In this document: positions 28,623-38,110 of the stretch, piece by piece
Position numbering within the stretch: position 1 is the first letter of the stretch
Layout of the letters: every line of letters begins with the position of its first letter
Source: Bacillus thuringiensis
GTDB taxonomy: Bacteria; Bacillota; Bacilli; Bacillales; Bacillaceae_G
Reading direction: 5' to 3'
Length of the DNA: 64,000 nt
NCBI RefSeq assembly: GCF_014932895.1
Contig: NZ_JACYOF010000015.1
Coordinates: 1,759 to 65,758, forward strand
Made by a program: the position numbers and the translations under genes
The notes under the pieces: model-generated
The model's input: only the letters and a program-made list of their open reading frames with translations
Databases searched by the model: none
Told to the model about the DNA's origin: nothing

Positions 28623-29444
28623 GTGATTAAAAAAGCAATCATTCCAGCCGCTGGCTACGGCACAAGGAGCCTTCCAATTACAAAGGTAATTCCAAAAGAA
28701 ATGTTTCCAATAGGTAATAAACCTGCGATTCATTATATTGTGGAAGAGGCTGTAAAATCAGGTATTGAGCAAATATTAATTGTACTTTCTAGCAGAAAGG
28801 ATTTAATAGTGGATTACTTTGATTATTCATTAGAATTGGAGGCTTTTTTAGAAAAAGAAAAAAAAGCCCATCTGTTAAAAGGGCTTGCTATCCCTAATAT
28901 TCAAATCCACTATATAAGGCAGCCATATGCGAGAGGACTTGGTGAGGCGATAAAATTAGGTGAAACATTTATTGGTAATGAACCTTTTGCGGTACTGTTG
29001 CCAGATGATATTGTCGTTTCGGATAAAGAAACCGCTTTAAATCAGTTAATTAGTATTTATAAAGAGACGAAAAATAGTGTAATAGGTATTCATACAGTTC
29101 CAGATGAATGCCTAGAGAAGTATGGTATTATTGAAGGGAATTTTGTAAAAGATGATTACATGGATATTACAAATATTATTGAAAAACCAAAAGTAAATCC
29201 TCCATCTAATCTCGCAGTAATTGGTAGATATGTTTTCACGCCTGATATCTTTCCTTTATTAAAAAATATTCAACCTGGTGTTGGGGGAGAATATCAATTA
29301 ACAGATGCGATTCATTCTTTAATTATGACTAAAAAAGTATATGGAAAAATGATTTCTGGGAAAAGATTTGATATCGGACAAGAAGATGAATATATGCAAC
29401 TTCTTAATCTTATATATGGACAAAAAAAAACAGGTAAGAATTAA
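28623..29444 (+). CDS. galU: UTP-glucose-1-phosphate uridylyltransferase
   Basis: 273 residues from GTG 28623 (GAGGGAGCGAGAG upstream). The nucleotidyltransferase signature AAGYGTRSLPITKVIPKEMFPIGNKPAIHYIVEEA sits at residues 8-42, and the metal-binding LLPDDIVV follows. About 20 residues shorter than chromosomal GtaB but with all main motifs. It makes UDP-glucose, the input of Ugd. A plasmid copy dedicated to spore glycans is likely, since the chromosome should have its own. Confidence 0.92.
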   Translation: MIKKAIIPAAGYGTRSLPITKVIPKEMFPIGNKPAIHYIVEEAVKSGIEQILIVLSSRKDLIVDYFDYSLELEAFLEKEKKAHLLKGLAIPNIQIHYIRQPYARGLGEAIKLGETFIGNEPFAVLLPDDIVVSDKETALNQLISIYKETKNSVIGIHTVPDECLEKYGIIEGNFVKDDYMDITNIIEKPKVNPPSNLAVIGRYVFTPDIFPLLKNIQPGVGGEYQLTDAIHSLIMTKKVYGKMISGKRFDIGQEDEYMQLLNLIYGQKKTGKN

Positions 29445-29483
29445 TTTGTGGAAAAGGATTCAACCAATATACAATTGAGATCT

Positions 29484-29695
29484 ATAAACGATTCCTGAAG
29501 ATTTGATGAAACCTATGTAAAAGTTAGGGGGAATTAGGTATATTTACATCGTAACTTTGGGTCAGAAGGGCATACAATCGACTATTATTTAAACAGGTAT
29601 AGAAATCATATAGCTGCAGAGTTTTTTTCAAAAAAGCTTTGCGGTCTTTTCATATTTCTAAGCCTCGTATTATCACAGTAGACCCGAATTCACTC
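29484..29695 (+). pseudogene. IS6-family (IS240-like) transposase remnant
   Basis: One frame reads INDS-stop-RFDETYVKVRGN-stop-VYLHRNFGSEGHTIDYYLNRYRNHIAAEFFSKKL, matching the DDE core of IS6 transposases around DETYVKVKGKWxYLYRAVD and AAxxFFKK. TGA at 29496 probably replaces Trp (DSWR), and TAG replaces the Trp/Lys of the GKW motif. Both ends of the IS are missing. Confidence 0.8.
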
Positions 29696-29877
29696 TAACT
29701 AATGGTAACCTCCTATAGGTTTAGTGTTTTTTGCTGTCCTTAATAATAAATCAACAAAACCACTCACCCATTCTTTTAAATATGGGCTTATAGATCTAGT
29801 TATTTAACCAACCACAAAAAGGAATATTACATAGGCTAAGTCTAACATTACATTTTTAAAGTGAGGGGAATAAGCAT

Positions 29878-30498
29878 ATGCACCAGTATTGGTATGTGAA
29901 TTCAAAGAGGAACGGGGAGCTATATAATAACTCTATTGCAATACCACTATTATATTCACAGCCCCAAATATCCAAATTTGAAAAAATAAATGGTCTTGGG
30001 ATTCCCGAAGATTGGAGTTGTCGAATCTATCCAGTTGGTTGGGATTCATCAGTCGGCCATGCAGGTTTCAATTCACCAAAACAACCCTTTCCATGGGACC
30101 AATCCTTACATCATGCGGGGATGTTCCCACAAGGACATCTTCCTACTGTACAGCCGTCCGCCAATCCATTTAGTTTTAACGCCAATGGGCAGCCGATGAA
30201 CTGGGGAGTTTTTGGAAATCCTGTAGGTTGGGGGGGACAGGGAAATGCTATGGGGTGGGGTGTTACATGGTCTCCAATGGGGTGGGGGAATAACGGGGGA
30301 AACGGACAGCCGATGAACTGGGGAGGACAGGGAAATGTTATGGGATGGGGTGTTCCATGGTCTCCAATGGGGTGGGGGAATAACGGAGGAAACGGACAGC
30401 CGGGAATGTTTGGAAACTTACTTACAATGGGAAAGAGCACCATGAATGGAATAGGAATGATTAATAGTCTAATTGGTATGGGAAAATTATTCTTTTAG
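29878..30498 (+). CDS. Trp/Gly/Asn repeat protein, YppG-like coat protein
   Basis: 206 residues. Residues 100-175 hold two copies of a roughly 30-residue repeat (MGWGV-WSPMGWGNNGGNGQPMNWGGQGN). The C-terminus GMFGNLLTMGKSTMNGIGMINSLIGMGKLF has the hydrophobic repeat pattern of the end of YppG-type coat proteins. The ribosome site GAGGGGAA precedes ATG. The aromatic and Gly richness suits a self-assembling spore layer. Function inferred from composition and context. Confidence 0.7.
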   Translation: MHQYWYVNSKRNGELYNNSIAIPLLYSQPQISKFEKINGLGIPEDWSCRIYPVGWDSSVGHAGFNSPKQPFPWDQSLHHAGMFPQGHLPTVQPSANPFSFNANGQPMNWGVFGNPVGWGGQGNAMGWGVTWSPMGWGNNGGNGQPMNWGGQGNVMGWGVPWSPMGWGNNGGNGQPGMFGNLLTMGKSTMNGIGMINSLIGMGKLFF

Positions 30499-31487
30499 TG
30501 AATTAGGTCGAAGGGATAGATCCGTAGCATAGACACCTCAACAAAATATTCCCTTTCCGATTTGTACTTATAATCATCATGTATATAAAATCATTATGTC
30601 TTTTAATGATACCAGCTACCATTACTTTGTATAATAGATTTTCTAATCCTCTTATAGCTATTTCTCCAATACCCCTTATATTCAATTATTTTCTCCAAAC
30701 TTCTTTCCCCTCAGAAACTAACCTAACATCTCTTTATTTCACAAATATATCCTTGGAATGTATAGTATCATACCGTACATTTTAAAAGATGGCATAATTT
30801 TCTTAGGAAAAAACATCATTGTGTTTGTTAGAGTCCTTGTTAACTCATTCTAGTGAAAACAGAAATAAGATTGGATAACTCAGTCTTTCAAGAGTCCGGT
30901 TCATTAATCCGTTAGAATTAGAGCTCGTAACTTTTGTCATGGGATTATAAATTTGGATTATTCTGATATTTTTTGCTTTTGAGTACGTTTCTGAAAAAAC
31001 TCGTGATACTGAATCTTTACCTTCATAAAACAGTATCTTCACACAACGGACACCTTCAACTATGCCCCCCATCCCGATTAAGCTACTTCACTGCTCCACC
31101 AAATTAAACTTTTATGTATTTTTTACACATACTATTGCAACAAGCATATATTATATAGGAGACGTTCCTTTCTAATGAACTGATAAGGCCCTTTTTTAGG
31201 GCTTTTTTATTGTATGATTTTTTAATCAGATATATATCTTAATTTACATATAAATATTTCCAAGAATTTTTGCGATTAATTGACGTTTACACGTCTATTT
31301 ATATCAAATATAACAAATTTGGTTGTATGACACGGGAATATTATATAAAAAATGATAATAAGTATATGCATTCAACACTGTATGTTTTGTTTGTTTTATA
31401 TGTTAATTGTTTTACATGTTTTATATGTTTATATGTTTTAAGAGCATGAAATGCCTTGATATATAAGGGATTATGACTCTTAATTAT
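30499..31487. other. Long intergenic region before second replicon
   Basis: About 1 kb without a convincing gene; frames at 30503-30685 (minus) and 30845-31072 (minus) lack ribosome sites and family features. A terminator lies at 31185-31211 (AAGGCCC/AGGGCTT plus T run). One isolated iteron (AACAAATTTGGTT, 31312-31324) marks the edge of the origin. Confidence 0.5.
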
Positions 31488-31823
31488 AACAAATTTGGTT
31501 ATAAATATAACAAACTTGGTTTTAACTAAAACAAAAATGGTTTTAAAGGTAACAAATTTGGTTACTTAGCTATAACAAAGATGGTTTTAGGGGTAACAAA
31601 AATGGTTTTAACTAAAACAAAAATGGTTTTAAAGGTAACAAATTTGGTTGCTTAACTCTAGCAAAAATGGTTTTAAAGGTAACAAATTTGGTTGCTTAAC
31701 TCTAGCAAAAATAGTTTTAAAGGTAACAAATTTGGTTGCTTAACTCTAGCAAAAATAGTTGTAAAGATAATGATTTTAGTTTTAACTAAAACAAAAGTGC
31801 TTCTAAATATAACAAATTTGGTT
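31488..31823. repeat. Sixteen 13-bp iterons, origin of second replicon
   Basis: Consensus AACAAAWWTGGTT. Copies start at 31488, 31509, 31530, 31551, 31574, 31595, 31616, 31637, 31660, 31681, 31704, 31725, 31748, 31769, 31790 and 31811, all in one orientation, spaced 21 or 23 bp, i.e. about two helical turns. Copies at 31769 and 31790 are degenerate. An initiator gene follows. This is the standard layout of an iteron-controlled theta origin. Confidence 0.93.
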
Positions 31824-31951
31824 ATTTACTTCACAACTTTAAATATTTTCGAAATCATTTTTACTATTTAAATGATTTTCGGAATACTTTTATATAGAAT
31901 AAAGTTCTTTTCCACTTTAATAGCGGAAAAATTTTCTGAATTAATAAAAAA

Positions 31952-31988
31952 TTAACTATAACAAAGGGAATATATTTGTTATAGTTAA
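31952..31988. promoter_or_regulatory. Inverted-repeat operator in front of the initiator gene
   Basis: Perfect arms TTAACTATAACAAA (31952-31965) and TTTGTTATAGTTAA (31975-31988) with a 9-bp spacer. Each arm carries the ATAACAAA half of the iteron, so Rep dimers could bind here and repress their own gene, as in other Rep_3 plasmids. Confidence 0.8.
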
Positions 31989-32027
31989 TAGAACAGTAGA
32001 GGGAAGAAAGAAGGGACGTATATAGAT

Positions 32028-33242
32028 ATGTCTGAAAATCGAGATTTGCAGATTAAAGAAAATAATATTGTTTCAAAATCAAATACTTTAATTGAAGCAA
32101 ATTCACGTTTAAATTTAGTAGAACAAAAAATATTACTTTGTTTGGCTAGTAATATTGAACCCAATGATCGAGATTTTAAAACTTACACATTCCCCATTAG
32201 ACATTTTCATGATCTGCTTGGTCTAAATGGATCCACTAAATATTCGGAGTTAAGTAAAATTACAAAGGAATTATTATCAAAAGTAATTGAAATTCGGGCG
32301 GGGGAAGAGCTGATACAGGTATCTTGGCTTTCCTCAGCAATTTACAACAGAAATAAAGGAACAATTGATATGCGTTTCGATCCGTTATTAAAACCATTTC
32401 TATTAGAATTAAGCAGTAAGTTTACAAGCTATAGATTAGCTAATGTTGTTAAATTGAAAAGTACATACGCCATCCGTATTTATGAACTACTTAAACAATA
32501 TGAAGATTTAAAGGAACGTACAATTAGTCTTGAAAATTTAAGGTATTACTTAGATGCAATGGATATATACCCTAACTATGCAAATTTTAAGCAACGCGTA
32601 TTAAAACCTTCTCAAAAAGAATTGTACCAAAAAACAGATATTTCTTTTGAATTTGAGGAAATCAAATTAGGCAGGAAAGTACAAAAAATCAAATTTATTA
32701 TCCGTGGCCAAAAAAAGAAAGATAACAATTTAGTTCATTTTGAAAAAAATTTAGATAAATTTCAACAGCCCAATACATTTGAACAAAAAATTAAAGGATT
32801 TGAAGAACGCTGTAAAGAAAAAGTGTTTCCTAAAGTTTTAAAAAAGTGGGAAGCTCATAAAGAAATTGTATTAGAAATAATTGAGGATATACGATTCCGT
32901 TCAGATATTGATTCTCCAATAGGCTATGTAGAATTCATTTTAAATTCCCGATTACAAGAAATGTCTGACAAAGAAATATCAAACCAAAGTAGTCAAATTG
33001 AGGATAGGCCTCACAAAAATGGAGTATTAGAGATTGATAACATTATAAATTTAGTTATCAGTAAATATTCAACATCTACAGGTGCTGTAGCTACATTTTT
33101 AGTTAAAGATACAGCAATTGAGAAACTAGTGAGGGTAGTTACATTAGAAGAAGCTGAAGCCATTTGGATAGAACATGAAACGTTTGTCATGGATAAAATT
33201 TATGAATACATTAAAAAGAATAGAAGAAAGAAAAGATACTAG
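32028..33242 (+). CDS. Iteron-binding replication initiator (RepB/Rep_3 family)
   Basis: 404 residues. Residues 15-230 show the two winged-helix domains of Rep_3: SNTLIEANSRLNLVEQKILLCLAS (domain start), VSWLSSAIYNRNKGTIDMRFDPLLKPFLLEL, and LKSTYAIRIYELLKQYEDLKERTISLENLRYYLDA with KFIIRGQKKK at the end. The C-terminal 150 residues are a variable tail. It follows an iteron array and an inverted-repeat operator. This is a complete initiator, unrelated to the Rep at 5677. Confidence 0.92.
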   Translation: MSENRDLQIKENNIVSKSNTLIEANSRLNLVEQKILLCLASNIEPNDRDFKTYTFPIRHFHDLLGLNGSTKYSELSKITKELLSKVIEIRAGEELIQVSWLSSAIYNRNKGTIDMRFDPLLKPFLLELSSKFTSYRLANVVKLKSTYAIRIYELLKQYEDLKERTISLENLRYYLDAMDIYPNYANFKQRVLKPSQKELYQKTDISFEFEEIKLGRKVQKIKFIIRGQKKKDNNLVHFEKNLDKFQQPNTFEQKIKGFEERCKEKVFPKVLKKWEAHKEIVLEIIEDIRFRSDIDSPIGYVEFILNSRLQEMSDKEISNQSSQIEDRPHKNGVLEIDNIINLVISKYSTSTGAVATFLVKDTAIEKLVRVVTLEEAEAIWIEHETFVMDKIYEYIKKNRRKKRY

Positions 33243-33320
33243 GTTTTAAAATAAAGTGGGACCATGTTGTTTACCTGAATCTCTATAAAGATTAAAAGAA
33301 TTTACTAATAAAATTAGTGT

Positions 33321-33352
33321 AACCTGTGTGAATCTCATACAGGTTTTTTTAT
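33321..33352 (+). terminator. Terminator of the initiator gene
   Basis: AACCTGT (33321-33327) with ACAGGTT (33339-33345) and T run. Confidence 0.85.
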
Positions 33353-33360
33353 ACTTTTGT

Positions 33361-33380
33361 AGTTATCGAATTCGATAACT
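33361..33380. repeat. Perfect 20-bp palindrome
   Basis: AGTTATCGAATTCGATAACT, wedged between two terminators. A binding site for a dimeric protein is possible; the neighbouring terminator is at 33384-33419 (AAAAAACCC/GGGTTTTTT). Confidence 0.7.
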
Positions 33381-33383
33381 ATA

Positions 33384-33419
33384 AAAAACCCAAAATCCCT
33401 TGATATTACTGGGTTTTTT
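33384..33419. terminator. Terminator
   Basis: AAAAAACCC with GGGTTTTTT around a long loop. Confidence 0.6.
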
Positions 33420-33429
33420 CTACCTTTGT

Positions 33430-34260
33430 ATGCTTGTCCCTTCTCACTCTCTATATAGGGAGCTAAAAGCTCCGCAAGGAACGGGTTGTATTTTCTTTCG
33501 CTTTGCTACATCCTTACGGAACTTTTCTCGGCTCGGGTTTTGGCGGCACCAAGCCGACACATCCAAAAGCAACTATCTAGGTTCATCGGCTTGAATTTGC
33601 TATTATACGAGCCGAACCGCTAGTGCATTCGAATCATAATTTCACTTATCATAGGGATAGATACATAATACGTGGGGGTTCGTCCACCACACTATGAACC
33701 AGCCTCTACTCCAAAAGTCAACGAAAACTCTTGGAATCCATATCCAATTTATGTTAGATTAAATATAGATTTACTTTTCTTTTTTTTTTATTTCTTTTAA
33801 ACATTCAAGAGCCGTTTCGCGGTTCAGATTCAGACACTTATTTTGTGTCTATGACTCTGATTCCGGAACGGTTCTTTTTATATATAATTATTTGTTTTTA
33901 ATGAGATCATGAAAATGAACAAATGTGTTTTGGGATTAAACAATATAAAAAAGGAGTGAGGACCGGAAGGTACAAAAGAAGCATGGCTATAGCCATGCCG
34001 TTGCGAAGACAAGTGGATTTGCTAAGGAAAACGTGGATATAACAGTTGCTCTCCACGCTAAATATGGAGCGATAGGCGTAGGCTTAAATTGAAGTTCTAC
34101 AGATACATATGGAGTAGCGGATTGACACCTTATGGGGTGCGGCGTATTTGCCGCGCACCATAAGGTGGATCATGTCCGTTTGAGCGTTAGTGAAAACGGT
34201 CCGACCGAGGGTTGGCTATTGAGGGGTCCTAAAAAGCCCCTGAAGGCTTTTATTCTGAAA
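33430..34260. other. Palindrome-rich non-coding region
   Basis: Less AT-rich than its surroundings and without a gene. Structures: a large imperfect hairpin with T run at about 33808-33880 (GAGCCGTTTCG against GGAACGGTTC); GCATGGCTATAGCCATGC at about 33982-33999; a hairpin with arms CACCTTATGG (34126-34135) and CCATAAGGTG (34158-34167), extended by GTGC/GCAC; and AAAAGCC/GGCTTTT at 34232-34251. Such density suggests a cis-acting DNA site (transfer origin or single-strand origin) or a long structured RNA. No relaxase gene is in the window. Confidence 0.5.
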
Positions 34261-34423
34261 GAGAGTATAAAAAGATAAAAAGGCTCTTAAGAATTACCCT
34301 ATGAGCTTGAGAGATGTAAATGGATTGATAGATAATGTTTTATTTGTTTATGTTTGGAATGCATTCTAATTAAAATTACATCTAAGACTTTACACAAGGA
34401 AAATGATAAATAAACTGGTCTTG

Positions 34424-34616
34424 TATAGCTGAGTCCTATGCGTTTATGCCGCGAAAGTTACTTGACCATGAGGGTGTAGAGGCTCGTGGTCAAGTGAACC
34501 GTGGAATAAAAAGTGTAGGACGGGACCCGAGAAAAGGGCAAAAATCAAGGGTGTTATCTCAATTATGAATGAGGGCAAAAAACAACTAGCCCAGTAAGGG
34601 GTGCTAGTTGTTTTAA
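34424..34616 (+). ncRNA. Candidate structured RNA, copy 1
   Basis: Begins ATAGCTGAGTCCTA (34425-34438). GTCCTA (34433-34438) can pair with TAGGAC (34516-34521), enclosing a strong hairpin CTTGACCA (34461-34468)/TGGTCAAG (34487-34494). A terminator (AACAACTAGC/GCTAGTTGTT, 34581-34612) follows. The start motif, GAAAGTT and AAAAAG-TGTAG blocks recur in the same order at 44148-44255, where a different arm pair fills the hairpin. No protein frame; family not recognised. Confidence 0.5.
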
Positions 34617-34778
34617 AATTCGTTATTGGCAGCAAGGACAAGGTGGAATTGTCTTTGGATAACGTGATTTTTGTTTTGATACAATTTGATTATCTCAGAT
34701 GGGTATTTACCTTATTTACTTTTAGATACTGGACGCATATCTTAATTAAGAATTCTAGAGGATAGGGGGGGCATACAC

Positions 34779-34961
34779 ATGGAAAGACAAACACCTATTT
34801 ATGGGGCATCTCCGTATTACGGAAGTCATAATCCTTATCATTCATACCAGCACGTAGGTTATTATCCGTATCATCACCATCATTATTATCCATACCAGCA
34901 TGTGGGTTATTATCCATATCATCATCACCATCATCACCATGGATATCCTAGCAGTTATTAA
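34779..34961 (+). CDS. Tyr/His-rich small protein, coat-like
   Basis: 60 residues made largely of Tyr, His, Pro and Gly: YQHVGYYPYHHHHYYPYQHVGYYPYHHHHHHH, with the unit YQHVGYYPYHHHH twice. Strong ribosome site (GATAGGGGGGG) before ATG. Small Tyr/His-rich proteins are common in spore coats, where tyrosines are cross-linked and histidines bind metals. Function inferred. Confidence 0.7.
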   Translation: MERQTPIYGASPYYGSHNPYHSYQHVGYYPYHHHHYYPYQHVGYYPYHHHHHHHGYPSSY

Positions 34962-34983
34962 TGTAAAAACAAAAAATATCAAG

Positions 34984-35012
34984 AAAGAGGGGACTTTTTG
35001 AGTCCCCCTTTA
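34984..35012. terminator. Terminator
   Basis: AAAGAGGGGACT with AGTCCCCCTTT; follows the Tyr/His-rich gene. Confidence 0.75.
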
Positions 35013-35099
35013 AATATTGTTAGTCTACATAACGTCTTATTATCGGTAGCAAGATTTTCATAGAATCCTTGTATTGGCAGGAATTCTTCTTTTTTTGTC

Positions 35100-35330
35100 T
35101 GGTTATCTCGTATACAGGATTTTATACATCGTTGATGTAGCGGGGATTCTAGGGATCCGAGCTCTTCTTTTTTTTGTATAAAATCTTGTATATAGAAAAA
35201 AGATTTTGATGTTATTATCGAGAAGTAATACATATCGGTGGTAAAATCGGAATGTATTTCGGAAATTAAATCGTTTTTAAAATCGGTTTTCATATCGGTT
35301 GCAAATACATTCCGATTTTGATTGGAATGT
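35100..35330. repeat. Nested palindromes upstream of the MerR-like gene
   Basis: Perfect 17-bp arms AAAATCGGAATGTATTT (35243-35259) and AAATACATTCCGATTTT (35303-35319) enclose further ATCGG units (AAATCG, AAAATCGG, ATATCGG). A second pair, CAGGATTTTATACA/TGTATAAAATCTTG (about 35113-35190), lies beside it. Likely binding sites (operator or centromere) of the protein encoded at 35390. Confidence 0.7.
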
Positions 35331-35389
35331 TGATTTAATCGTGTTTTTTAAGTGAAAAACGTATTCCGTTTTTTGGGGAGGAATAAAAA

Positions 35390-35950
35390 TTGGAACTAAA
35401 ATCGGAAATGCACACACCGAAAATTGTTGCAGATCTTTTGGGGATCACACCCGATTTGTTAAAGGTATGGTCAAACGAATTTAACATACAAACGGAGCGA
35501 AGCCAGGGAGGGCATCGCAGATACTCGAAGGAAAATATAGAAGAATTAAAAGCAATAAAAGAAAAAATACAGGTTCAAAAATGGTCTTACGATCAAGTTC
35601 GGTCATGGAGAAACGGAGAACTTGATTCGTTTGTTTCAAAAGAAGAAAAATCAGAATTAGAAAAGAAATTGAATGAAGTATTAGAAAATCAACAGTTACA
35701 AAATCAATTTAATCAAGCACTCGTTCAAAAATTGCAAGAAATTACGAATGAATTGGTTACGACAAAAGAGCATTTAGCGAATACAGAGAAAAAGTTAACT
35801 GAAGTAGAAGGTAAAAATAGTGAATTAGAAGTTTTTATAGAGAAGAAGCTAGAGAAACGAGATCAGTTATTGCTTGAAAACATTAGAGATATGCAGGCAC
35901 AAAATCAGAAACAAAAACGGAAAGGTTTTTTCGGTTTGTTTAAAAAGTAA
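35390..35950 (+). CDS. MerR-type DNA-binding protein with coiled coil (DUF3967/RacA-like)
   Basis: 186 residues from TTG 35390 with GGGGAGG 8 bp upstream. Residues 8-60 form a MerR-like winged helix (TPKIVADLLGITPDLLKVWSNEFNIQTERSQGGHRRYSKENIEEL). Residues 75-175 are a long coiled coil, and the end KQKRKGFFGLFKK is basic and amphipathic, suiting membrane contact. This layout is that of RacA and of plasmid-borne DUF3967 proteins of Bacillus, involved in DNA anchoring or plasmid segregation. The palindromes just upstream are its probable sites. Confidence 0.8.
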   Translation: MELKSEMHTPKIVADLLGITPDLLKVWSNEFNIQTERSQGGHRRYSKENIEELKAIKEKIQVQKWSYDQVRSWRNGELDSFVSKEEKSELEKKLNEVLENQQLQNQFNQALVQKLQEITNELVTTKEHLANTEKKLTEVEGKNSELEVFIEKKLEKRDQLLLENIRDMQAQNQKQKRKGFFGLFKK

Positions 35951-36077
35951 ATTTGGCCGGTATTTTATGTAGGTTTCTAATGTCGGAAAAAGAAGAATAG
36001 AAATATAGCATACATACAATAAGGAAATGCAGTATAGATCAGTCTACAAGCATTCCCTTGTTATTAATATGTATTTT

Positions 36078-36813
36078 CTATTGATAGTCTTTCAAATCTT
36101 TTATAGGCTGGAAATGTTCTATATCTTCTTCATTTACAGTGGTGACCAAAATATTTTTAATTTTATTTTGTAGGTTTTCTCTTGAAAAGTTTCTAGGTGT
36201 TTTAGTTAATTGAACAATTTCAGCTATTAGTTCTTCAGTTAATTTTTCCTCATTAAACTGCCATTTGTATCTCAGGACATTATTGGCTAAAATGTGATCA
36301 CTGTATTCGTATATCAAAATCCAAAGACTATAGTAAAATCTATATTTTAGAATTAGATCATAACTATACTGTTTATTAAGTTTCAAATTTAAATGATTTA
36401 ATTCTTCTAAGAAGATAAAACATAACTTTGCTTTAGCAAGTGTATCTGTATCTCCCCTGAAATCTTCGTATATTTCACTTTTTCTAACTTCTTCATATGC
36501 ACGAATTAATTCAAAGGGTGCGTATTTTAAATTTAGTTTAATGGATCTTTTAATTTCATTAAAAACATCTTCTTTATTAAATGTATCTTTTAATGCATCT
36601 CCCCTAAAAGTTGTTTCAATATCGATGTATTTTGTGACTTCATATAATAGGGGGGGAATAGAGATTCTGATAGGACTCTTTTAAATCTTTTTCTTCTTCC
36701 CTTTTTTTAGAGAGGTTATGCGAAGCATATTGCGCTATTATTCCGGAAATCGCTGCGAAAAAAAATGTGATTATGAAAGCCCAATCTGTTCCTGTTATTG
36801 TAGCTAAAATCAT
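36078..36813 (-). pseudogene. Membrane-anchored protein split at a C7 homopolymer
   Basis: From ATG 36813 the first frame reads MILATITGTDWAFIITFFFAAISGIIAQYASHNLSKKREEEKD and runs out of frame at a run of seven G (36650-36656; C on the coding strand). Taking one base out gives a continuous protein of about 244 residues: ...YQNLYSPLLYEVTKYIDIETTFRGDALKDTF...KLNKQYSYDLILKYRFYYSLW...DLKDYQ. One N-terminal membrane helix, the rest cytoplasmic and helical. Length change at the run could be real phase variation, decay or a sequencing error. Family not recognised (DUF4760-like is possible). Confidence 0.7.
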
Positions 36814-37130
36814 TTTGTTTAGTTCCCTTCATAGAGGTTTTAGATTTGGTTATTCCATTATAACATTTCACTATAAGTAGATAGACTAAAATAGTTTATT
36901 TGAAATTTTTTTGAGTAGGTCTTAGTTGGAAGAGAAAATGAATGATTAAATATAAAAGGAATTATAATTTCTTTATTTAGAGTCTTTTGAATGTATACTT
37001 TTTCATCTATTTCGAGGATATTGGGGGAATTGGTGCGAAGCCAACGTTTAGAGGGGGGGTGAAAGTAAACTAATATTTAAGAGTTTACTTTCGTTTTTTA
37101 AAAATTGGCTCTATTAAAGTGATATATTGA

Positions 37131-37155
37131 AAAACCACCCAAACGAGGTGGCATT
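37131..37155 (-). terminator. Terminator
   Basis: GCCACC/GGGTGG followed by T run on the minus strand, after the small membrane protein gene. A hairpin AAAGTAAACT/AGTTTACTTT plus T run lies at 37062-37100. Confidence 0.7.
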
Positions 37156-37165
37156 TCAATATATT

Positions 37166-37333
37166 TTATTTGGTAAGCTTATCGTCGTTTAGTTTTCTTA
37201 TCTCATCACGAATGTCTCTGATATATTCATTCTTTTCACGCATTATTTTTATACAGGTAATAATGGTACAGATTACAAAAGTAATAATTCCTATATAAAT
37301 AAGGAAAGGGATGATTGCTAAAAGGTTTATCAT
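37166..37333 (-). CDS. Small membrane protein, 55 residues
   Basis: MINLLAIIPFLIYIGIITFV begins a single membrane helix, then the charged tail MREKNEYIRDIRDEIRKLNDDKLTK. ATG 37333 has AAGGGGGT upstream, and a terminator follows. The N-in helix plus coiled charged tail resembles small phage- or plasmid-borne membrane proteins. Function unknown. Confidence 0.6.
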   Translation of the reverse strand: MINLLAIIPFLIYIGIITFVICTIITCIKIMREKNEYIRDIRDEIRKLNDDKLTK

Positions 37334-38110
37334 ATATAATACCCCCTTAAATATCCATATAATAATATATGACTTCTATATTTTTTTAATACATGTAATA
37401 CCAATTTTACTTATATGATAATTAACATTCTTTAATTACAAAGCTAAAAAATTAATTCGCTTATTTTACAATTCGTTTATAACTAAATTTGGGAAACTGA
37501 TAATGGTATTTTATGTAAAGAAATATTCAAAAGTTTACTTTCAAATATTCAACTGATAATGGCGTGTTGTCAAATCGAACAAAAAAAGCCAAAACCCTAT
37601 CTAGTGAATTTTGGCTTTTCTATCAATATTAAACTACAAGGATCCCTACAGGCTATTTTTGAACACTCGTAGCTTTTTTTTAAGCGTATTAGTCCATCGG
37701 ATTTATTAAATGAATAATTCATGAGGTCTCCTTTTGATGGCTTTATTGTAGGGGAATCTTTTTAGGTAGGCTGTTATATATTGTCAGTGTATGCAGGGGA
37801 CAAAATTGTGTATATAACTAGATAAGCCTTTTTTATTTTTGGCTTAACATATGAAAAGAACCCTATTAAATAGTAGGGTTCTTTTCTGGGGGAACAGTTG
37901 AAGGATGAACCTATACTTCATACTTATTATTTATTATGAATTTCACTCTTATATTCATTCGAATGGAAAACACGTATGTTTGGGTAACTTGCAAAATGAC
38001 TATTGGGAGGAGAATAAACGAACGGTAAGTGTCAATGGTAAGCGAACCGGAATGGTGCAGCGGTTTTTGCTGATCCTTGAAAAAAACACTTATTATAACA
38101 ACGCTTTAAA
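37334..38110. other. Intergenic region
   Basis: Holds terminators at 37582-37622 (AAAAGCCAAAA/TTTTGGCTTTT) and 37853-37889 (AAAAGAACCCTA/TAGGGTTCTTTT). An open frame at 37905-38120 has no ribosome site and is not accepted. Nothing else identified. Confidence 0.5.

Noticed and set aside
30503-31072. Two minus-strand frames of 60 and 75 residues
   Set aside because: No ribosome sites, no recognisable domains; left as intergenic.
33400-33594. Frame of 64 residues
   Set aside because: Begins inside a terminator and crosses the structured non-coding region.
33808-33880. Resemblance of GAGCCGT...ACGGTTC to group II intron domain V
   Set aside because: Loop and bulge do not fit, no intron ORF or domain VI; a large terminator hairpin explains it.
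34979-35293. Minus-strand frame of 104 residues
   Set aside because: It covers a terminator and the palindromes upstream of the MerR-like gene; no ribosome site.
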